The notes under the pieces are model-generated. The model did not search any database, was not told the origin of the DNA, and worked only from the letters and a program-made list of their open reading frames with translations. Source: Bacillota bacterium (lineage in GTDB: Bacteria; Bacillota; Clostridia; Saccharofermentanales; Fastidiosipilaceae). From it: 12,008 bases of DNA. Each line of letters opens with the position of its first letter. Position 1 is the stretch's first letter. The stretch lies in contig JAEZVR010000148.1 in NCBI GenBank assembly GCA_023420715.1, positions 1 to 12,008 on the forward strand. The letters run 5' to 3'. Shown here one piece after another: positions 6,983 to 12,008 of the stretch. A program made the position numbers and the translations under genes.

Positions 6983-7949
6983 ATTTGAATTCATTTGATT
7001 TGAGGTTGATACGGCAGGCCTGATCGTTTTGAACGAGGTCTTCAACACATTTGATAAATGATTTTTCCAACATGGATAGGCGGTAATTATGGCGCCGGAT
7101 AACCCCTTCATGATAATGCAGGGCATCGCTTTCAAACGGGATTTGAATGAGCCCATCATTTTCCATACAGGTTGTACAGGACGGTGCACCCCACATAAAC
7201 GCATGGGGCACATTGCGAATGAGGAAGAGCTGATTCGAGCGATCGTTGACGTAAATTTTTTCTTGTTTTACCAATTGGCCAGTGGATCCGCTAGAGTCAT
7301 ATTCCGGCAAGAAGAGATTAGCTGTGCGGTGCGCATGGACGATTTCGCGATAGTTGACCAAATCTTCGTGGACGAGTCGTTCTTTCGTCGCTAATGGGTC
7401 ATTTTCAGATAAGGTAACGACGTAATCATATTCCCATATTTCGTTATAGTGAACCGAATGTTCCTTAAACAGGTTGAGATAGTAATTAAGTTCAGAATGA
7501 TGAAAACGGACGATGGCCAGATTGATTTGTGCGCGAAGTAAGCTTTGAATCGATTGGGTGGAAACGGCTTCTTCAAATTGAATGTCGAGCGTTTGAGTTG
7601 GATCTGTTTGCTGCAAGATGCTGGCAAGTGCCTGACTGACATAGCCACTTCTTGGCACTTGAATATGCATGGTTTGCACGGCTTTTAAGTCTGGATGGAA
7701 TTGCTTTTCGACATCAGCAATATGGCGCAGAACAGAACGCGCACAAATTAAAAACTCAGCCCCTTCAATGGTTGGCTTGACGCCCTGGGATGAACGTTCA
7801 AAAATGCGGATGCCGATGCTCTCTTCTAACTCGGACAAAGCACGGCTCAAATTGGGTTGTCCCATGAATAAATTATCTGCTGCTTTGCGGATGGAGCCAG
7901 CTTTTTCAATTTCTAGGGCATAGCGCCAATAGTTAATATGCGTATCCAT
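6981..7949 (-). CDS. LysR-type transcriptional regulator
   Basis: The protein is 322 residues, a normal size for this family. The N-terminal winged helix-turn-helix (about 5-65) is clear: GSIRKAADNLFMGQPNLSRA (18-37), then LEESIGIRIFERSSQGV and the TIEG turn (60-63). An effector-binding domain follows (about 93-300), weaker than the HTH and typically divergent. It contains an unusual C258xxC261 pair (SCTTC) that could sense metal or redox, but this is only inference. The start at 7949 fits the family's N-terminus. There is no Shine-Dalgarno. Instead, a near-consensus promoter ends 6 nt before the ATG. It follows the carA stop by 3 nt in the same frame and converges on dapL, so dapL is not the usual divergent target. 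Its regulon cannot be told from the sequence; carA is a candidate by position only. Confidence 0.9.
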   Translation of the reverse strand: MDTHINYWRYALEIEKAGSIRKAADNLFMGQPNLSRALSELEESIGIRIFERSSQGVKPTIEGAEFLICARSVLRHIADVEKQFHPDLKAVQTMHIQVPRSGYVSQALASILQQTDPTQTLDIQFEEAVSTQSIQSLLRAQINLAIVRFHHSELNYYLNLFKEHSVHYNEIWEYDYVVTLSENDPLATKERLVHEDLVNYREIVHAHRTANLFLPEYDSSGSTGQLVKQEKIYVNDRSNQLFLIRNVPHAFMWGAPSCTTCMENDGLIQIPFESDALHYHEGVIRRHNYRLSMLEKSFIKCVEDLVQNDQACRINLKSNEFK

Positions 7950-7952
7950 AAA

Positions 7953-9053
7953 CTAATTATACTCAGATTTTATGCGTTGACAAAAGGCTTCAAAAAGATA
8001 AAAAGTGTCTTCTGGCCCTGGACTGGCTTCGGGATGAAATTGATAGGTGCGGACGGGCTTGTCTTTAAAAATCAAGCCCTCAATGCTGCCATCTGTCACA
8101 TGCTCAAAGCCAATTTCAACAGCAAAATCTGCTTTGGATAAATCCGCTTTAATGACAACATAGCCATGATTTTGAGAGGTCGTATAGAGCTTTTGAGTCT
8201 TGCAGTCTCTGACTGCATGATTCCCACCACGATGACCAAAATGCATTTTTTCGGTATCCAGTCCAACGGCTAAAGCCACCATTTGATGTCCCAAGCAAAT
8301 GGCCATCATGGGAATATCCGCTTCAATGAAACGGCGAATTTCGCGAATTTGATCTGGACAATCTTTGGGATCTCCTGGCCCATTCGATAGCAAGATGCCA
8401 TCACAGTTGTCTGCTTGAATATCTTCTAATTTAGCAGTCGGCGGATAGAGCGTAATGTTGGCTCCTAAATTGGTCAGATCGCGAATCATGTTTTGTTTGG
8501 TGCCATAATCAATGACAGCGATATGCAATTGGTCTCCAATTCCAGAGCCTGTTTTTGGGAAAAACTGTTTTTCTTGGATGGCGACCAAGGGTACTTGTGG
8601 GGGCATTTGCCAATTGCGGATTTCACCTAAGACTTGGGCGATATCTTTAGGCGCGGTTGTGGTGATCATACCGCGCATGGTGCCTTTGGTGCGTAATTTG
8701 CGCGTTAAAGCTCTGGTATCAATACCGCTAATACCCGCAACACCTTCTTTTTTTAACCACGCTTCTAAGGTTAATTCTTGTCGATCGTCTGTCGGCATTT
8801 CATGGTGTGAATGGACGATGAGGGCGCTTAATGCAGGATGTGCCGCTTCCATATCTGCAGTCATGACGCCGTGGTTGCCCATTTCGGGGAACGTCATGAC
8901 GACGCCTTGTGCGCCATAACTTGGGTCTGAAATGGCTTCGATATAACCGGCCATGCCAGTGGTAAAGACGAGTTCGCAAATGGTGGTTTTTGAAGAACCG
9001 AAGGATTCTCCTTCATAAATCGTCCCATCTTCTAAGATTAAATATGCAGTCAT
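7953..9053 (-). CDS. carA: CarA, carbamoyl-phosphate synthase small (glutaminase) subunit
   Basis: CarA hydrolyses glutamine and passes ammonia to CarB, giving carbamoyl phosphate for pyrimidines and arginine. The 366-residue protein is full length. The N-terminal CPSase small-chain domain holds GESFGS (15-20), FTTGMAGYIEA (30-40), EMGNHG (57-62) and SGIDTRALTRKLR (109-121). The class I amidotransferase domain holds VIDYGTKQNMIRDL (180-193), LLSNGPGDP (221-229), nucleophile C253 in AICLGHQ, and H340/E342 in QFHPEASPGP. Cys-His-Glu is therefore intact. AGAGG sits 6 nt before the ATG, and the gap to ftsY is 11 nt, so they are probably cotranscribed. carB does not follow; a LysR-type gene does. 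Confidence 0.97.
   Translation of the reverse strand: MTAYLILEDGTIYEGESFGSSKTTICELVFTTGMAGYIEAISDPSYGAQGVVMTFPEMGNHGVMTADMEAAHPALSALIVHSHHEMPTDDRQELTLEAWLKKEGVAGISGIDTRALTRKLRTKGTMRGMITTTAPKDIAQVLGEIRNWQMPPQVPLVAIQEKQFFPKTGSGIGDQLHIAVIDYGTKQNMIRDLTNLGANITLYPPTAKLEDIQADNCDGILLSNGPGDPKDCPDQIREIRRFIEADIPMMAICLGHQMVALAVGLDTEKMHFGHRGGNHAVRDCKTQKLYTTSQNHGYVVIKADLSKADFAVEIGFEHVTDGSIEGLIFKDKPVRTYQFHPEASPGPEDTFYLFEAFCQRIKSEYN
7956..7983 (-). promoter_or_regulatory. Near-consensus sigma-A promoter for the LysR-type gene, predicting a leaderless mRNA
   Basis: The -35 box is TTGTCA (7978-7983, 5 of 6) and the -10 box is TATAAT (7956-7961, 6 of 6), separated by 16 nt. The -10 box ends only 6 nt before the ATG at 7949, so a start site 7 nt downstream of the -10 falls on the A of the ATG. 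The promoter lies inside the last codons of carA. Confidence 0.7.
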
Positions 9054-9064
9054 TTGATACCTCT

Positions 9065-10003
9065 CTACTCGTCTGCTGGATTCATCTGCTCTGCTGTGGG
9101 CAAAAGCGATTGGACAAAAGCATCCGGATCAAAGTCTACTAAATCATCCAGGCCTTCCCCCAGACCTGCAAAAGTGATGGGTAGGTTTGTTTCTTGACAA
9201 ACCGCCACAGCAACCCCACCTTTGGCATTACCATCCAACTTGGATAAGCATACTTGGTCCACCTTGGCGACTTCTTGGAATGTTTTGGCTTGAAATACAG
9301 CATTTTGACCAGTTGTCGCATCAATCACAAGCAAGGTCGTGACCTGTGCTTCTGGGGCTTCTCGATCGATGATTCGACGGATTTTTGCCAATTCATCCAT
9401 GAGATTTTTTTTGTTGTGTAAGCGGCCAGCAGTATCGATAATCAAGAGATCGACAGCTCTTGATTTTGCAGCAGATACCGCATCAAAAACAACCGCAGCT
9501 GGATCACCGCCGGCCTCATGGGCAATCATAGGTGACTGGGTGCGCTTGGCCCATTCCCCCAATTGTTCAATGGCCGCTGCGCGGAAGGTATCCGCCGCAC
9601 AGAACAGAATCCGATGTCCTGCTTGGCTATATCGATGGGCTAACTTCCCGGCTGTTGTTGTTTTGCCCGTTCCATTTACGCCAACCATTAATAAAATATT
9701 GAGTTGACCACGCTGGATCTGAAATGTTTTTTTGGGGCCGAGAATTTGTAAGATATGCTGTCTTAAGAATTCTAAAATGGATTCAACTTGATCTGATTTT
9801 TGGCTTCGAATTTCTTGACGAAGTGCCGCCATCATCTCATCGACTGCAGCGACCCCCATATCGGTTTGCATGAGTAAAAGCTCAAGCTCATCTAGTTGAT
9901 CCTCATTGAAGCGACCCAGAGAAAGATTAAGTTTTTTGATACCTTGAGATAAAAAATCTCGAGTTTTCGTAAGACCTTGTTTAAATTGAGCAAATAAACC
10001 CAT
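9065..10003 (-). CDS. ftsY: FtsY, signal recognition particle receptor GTPase
   Basis: FtsY is the membrane-associated receptor that pairs with Ffh to deliver ribosome-nascent chains to SecYEG. The 312-residue protein has the helical N domain (about 1-90, with the conserved LELLLMQTDMG segment) and the G domain. G1 is GVNGTGKTT (108-116), the insertion-box region is DTFRAAAIEQL (138-148), G3 is DTAGR (190-194), G4 is SKLDG (254-258), and GLGEGLDDLVDFDPDAFV closes it. The long acidic A domain of E. coli FtsY is absent, as in most Bacillota. G4 starts with Ser where TKLD is usual. AAAGG lies 5 nt before the ATG. It follows smc by 17 nt, the classic smc-ftsY pair. Confidence 0.97.
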   Translation of the reverse strand: MGLFAQFKQGLTKTRDFLSQGIKKLNLSLGRFNEDQLDELELLLMQTDMGVAAVDEMMAALRQEIRSQKSDQVESILEFLRQHILQILGPKKTFQIQRGQLNILLMVGVNGTGKTTTAGKLAHRYSQAGHRILFCAADTFRAAAIEQLGEWAKRTQSPMIAHEAGGDPAAVVFDAVSAAKSRAVDLLIIDTAGRLHNKKNLMDELAKIRRIIDREAPEAQVTTLLVIDATTGQNAVFQAKTFQEVAKVDQVCLSKLDGNAKGGVAVAVCQETNLPITFAGLGEGLDDLVDFDPDAFVQSLLPTAEQMNPADE

Positions 10004-10020
10004 ATGAACCTTTCTAGTTT

Positions 10021-12008
10021 TTAGTCTGACAGCTGAAGACTTAAGACGGATGACACACCTCGTTCTGGCATGGTAATACCGTAGAGACGGTTTGCTGCTT
10101 CCATTGTACCCTTTCGATGGGTGATGACAATAAACTGAGACTTTTGGCTGTAATTTTCGATGTAATCTGCAAAACGGAAAATATTGCTATCGTCTAAAGC
10201 TGCTTCCACTTCATCCAAAATACAAAACGGTGTTGGTCTGAGTTTCAAGATGGCAAAGAGTAAAGCAATTGCTGTTAAACAGCGCTCCCCGCCCGATAAC
10301 AACATCATATTTTGTAATTTTTTACCAGGTGGCGATACGCGAATTTCAACATCGGCTTGTAAAACATCGTCATGGTTTTCTAAGCTGATTTCACATTTTC
10401 CTCCCCCAAATAAGGCGGAGAAGGTTTGTTTGAAATTAAGGTTTATGATGGCCATATGATCTGCAAACTGGGTTCGCATGGCGGTGGTTAAATCGTTAAT
10501 GACGGTATTTAAATCTGCAATAGAGCGGGTAATGTCTTCGCGCTGTGCGGCAATAAACTGGTGTCGTTCAAAAACGGTATCATATTCTTCAATCGCTTGA
10601 AGATTGACAGGTTCTAATTGACGAATCTCTTGTTTGAGTTGTTTAACCTGGTTTTTTGCCGTTGCATCGTTGAGTGACGGATCTTCAAAATCAGAAGCTG
10701 TCAGGGTGGTTAATTCATAGGTGTTCCACAAATATTCTCGATTTTCTCGCGTCTGATTCTGAAGCTGATCCAGACGATGATCTACTTGAATTAAGGCACG
10801 CTCAATACTGAGCCGCTGATCGGCCAAAGCACGCTCGGCTTGAAGTGCTTGTTTTAGGGTACGCTCGGCATCGGCGCGCGCACCTTCGCTTTTGCTGAGT
10901 GCTTCCTGCAGTTGGGCGAGTTCTTGCGCTGCTTGTGTGCGCATTTGGATTGCCCGTTGCTTTAGTTCAGCGGCTTTGGTCAATTGTTGTTGAATATCGG
11001 CTTGGTTGGCTTCATCCTGCAATAATTGATTCTTAGCTTCTTGTGCGGCTTTTTCAAACTGATCCCACAAGGTTTTTGCAGCTGCATACTGTTCTTGCGC
11101 CATCTGGGCGACGGCTTTTTTTTCATGATATTGGACATGCAGAGCCTGGATGTCGCGTTTTTCTTTTGACTGTTGATCGATCAACGTTAAAAGCGCTTTT
11201 TCTTCGGTTTTTAATTTTTCCTCGATCTCGATTGCCAGTTGATGCTGTTGATCAGAATCTCTAGCGATGGTTTGAATGCGCGCTTCAAGGTCTGTTACTT
11301 GGTCTTTCAGCTGATTTGTCCGTTGTTCTTGTTCTCGAATATCTTCTTGAGCTTTCTGATAAGCAATCTCCGATAAAAGGGCTTGTTGTTTGGCAAGTGT
11401 GAGTTCGTGTTCGGCTGATTCGACATCCGATTGATGCGCTAAAATCTGCTGTGTCAATGTCTGAATGTAAAACTGGTTATCCTGAATTTGTTGATCGAGT
11501 TGATCCAATTCTGTGGTTAGGCGCATCATCTGACGTTTTCGACCTAAAAGACCACTTTTTTTCCCTTGGAAAGACCCACCTGTCATGGCACCGCCAGGAC
11601 TGATGATATCGCCGTCCAAAGTGATCAATCGATAGCGCTGTTGCATGGCTTTTGCCATTTCAGTGGCATGTTCAAGCTGATCGACAATGACAATGCGTCC
11701 TAAAAGTTGCTGAACAATCTGTTTAATTTCTGGCTGGTAGCGTACCAACTGATCTCCTGATCCTAAAAAACCTGGATATTGTTTAAGTTTTTTTAATTCG
11801 GTTGGATCTAGGGTTCGCCCCTGCATGGTATTGATCGGCAAGAAAGTTGCACGTCCCATCCGCTCCGATTTAAGCAAATGAATGAAATGTCGTGCTATTT
11901 GATCATCCGTCACAACAATATGTTGGATGGACGCACCTAAGGCAACTTCTATTGCCCGCTCGTATGTTTCGTCAGTTTCAATTAAATTGCCAATTGTACC
12001 AAGTATTT
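10021..12008 (-). CDS. smc: SMC chromosome-segregation protein, hinge to C-terminus (5' end beyond the right edge)
   Basis: The last 661 residues of the SMC ATPase, which with ScpA and ScpB compacts and separates chromosomes. The frame is open to the window edge, so the GTG at 11913 is internal and not a start. Visible residues 1-150 are the second half of the hinge: ETYERAIEVALG, GRATFLP, and the glycine-rich GGAMTGGS (138-145). About 155-475 is the long returning coiled coil, rich in Gln, Glu, Lys and Ala. The C-terminal head has the ABC signature LSGGERC (570-576), Walker B FCILDE (594-599), the D-loop AALDD, and ITHRKGTME. Bacillus SMC reads LSGGERA; the Ala is Cys here. The TAA stop is 17 nt before ftsY. 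Confidence 0.96.
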   Translation of the reverse strand, partial: ILGTIGNLIETDETYERAIEVALGASIQHIVVTDDQIARHFIHLLKSERMGRATFLPINTMQGRTLDPTELKKLKQYPGFLGSGDQLVRYQPEIKQIVQQLLGRIVIVDQLEHATEMAKAMQQRYRLITLDGDIISPGGAMTGGSFQGKKSGLLGRKRQMMRLTTELDQLDQQIQDNQFYIQTLTQQILAHQSDVESAEHELTLAKQQALLSEIAYQKAQEDIREQEQRTNQLKDQVTDLEARIQTIARDSDQQHQLAIEIEEKLKTEEKALLTLIDQQSKEKRDIQALHVQYHEKKAVAQMAQEQYAAAKTLWDQFEKAAQEAKNQLLQDEANQADIQQQLTKAAELKQRAIQMRTQAAQELAQLQEALSKSEGARADAERTLKQALQAERALADQRLSIERALIQVDHRLDQLQNQTRENREYLWNTYELTTLTASDFEDPSLNDATAKNQVKQLKQEIRQLEPVNLQAIEEYDTVFERHQFIAAQREDITRSIADLNTVINDLTTAMRTQFADHMAIINLNFKQTFSALFGGGKCEISLENHDDVLQADVEIRVSPPGKKLQNMMLLSGGERCLTAIALLFAILKLRPTPFCILDEVEAALDDSNIFRFADYIENYSQKSQFIVITHRKGTMEAANRLYGITMPERGVSSVLSLQLSD

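Noticed and set aside
6818..7213. 131-codon minus-strand frame across the dapL/LysR junction
   Set aside because: It overlaps two recognised genes in another frame, crosses the terminator, and encodes no recognisable protein.
7947..7955. CarA-LysR fusion protein by stop-codon read-through
   Set aside because: The two frames match, with only the carA TAG stop and one codon between them. However, each protein is of full family length, and there is no sign of a recoding signal.
8512..8919. 135-codon open frame on the plus strand inside carA
   Set aside because: It lies antisense to a clear gene, has no ribosome site or recognisable protein, and is a shadow.
11911..11913. GTG start giving a shorter protein
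   Set aside because: The frame is open to the window edge, and the upstream residues are conserved SMC hinge sequence, so this GTG is internal.
1..12008. Defence, phage, CRISPR or biosynthetic gene system
   Set aside because: All substantial genes have housekeeping, cell-wall, regulatory or adhesin identities, and no direct-repeat array, integrase or transposase was seen.

Overview
The window is a densely packed piece of a Bacillota (low-GC Gram-positive) chromosome. The evidence is the smc-ftsY gene order, a sortase-anchored (LPXTG) surface protein, the MurT/GatD lipid II amidation pair, strong GGAGG ribosome sites and intrinsic terminators. DapL, the one-step diaminopimelate aminotransferase, suggests a Clostridia-like or related lineage making peptidoglycan or lysine through DAP. 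Genus cannot be decided from the sequence.

Layout. Right arm (12008 to about 6981, all on the minus strand): the 3' part of smc, then ftsY, carA and a LysR-type regulator, separated by only 17, 11 and 3 nt. The regulator also has its own near-consensus promoter inside the end of carA, placed so that its mRNA would be leaderless. A 13-bp perfect hairpin at 6953-6982 ends this arm and also serves the convergent dapL gene. dapL (plus strand, 5734-6933) is divergent from murT. The 114-bp gap between them carries two facing extended -10 promoters. Left arm (5619 to 1, minus strand): murT, gatD, a short-chain reductase resembling the EF-P 5-aminopentanone reductase YmfI, a TQXA/thioester-domain LPXTG adhesin, and the 5' part of miaB. 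murT-gatD-ymfI are coupled (4-nt gap, then a 4-nt ATGA overlap).

How the genes work together. DapL supplies LL-DAP for the peptidoglycan stem peptide, and MurT/GatD amidates the D-glutamate of lipid II, so the shared promoter region joins two steps in building the same peptide. GatD and CarA are both class I glutamine amidotransferases; carB is not adjacent to carA. FtsY brings ribosomes to the membrane, which secretion of the adhesin may use, and SMC organises the chromosome. MiaB modifies tRNA and the YmfI-like enzyme probably finishes an EF-P modification, so two translation-tuning genes flank the adhesin.

No RNA genes, insertion sequences, CRISPR arrays, phage genes or defence genes were seen, and no gene-free stretch exceeds about 115 bp. 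Most of the window is ordinary housekeeping DNA. The items most worth a second look are the solitary thioester adhesin, the predicted leaderless regulator, the ymfI-like gene coupled to murT-gatD, and carA without carB.
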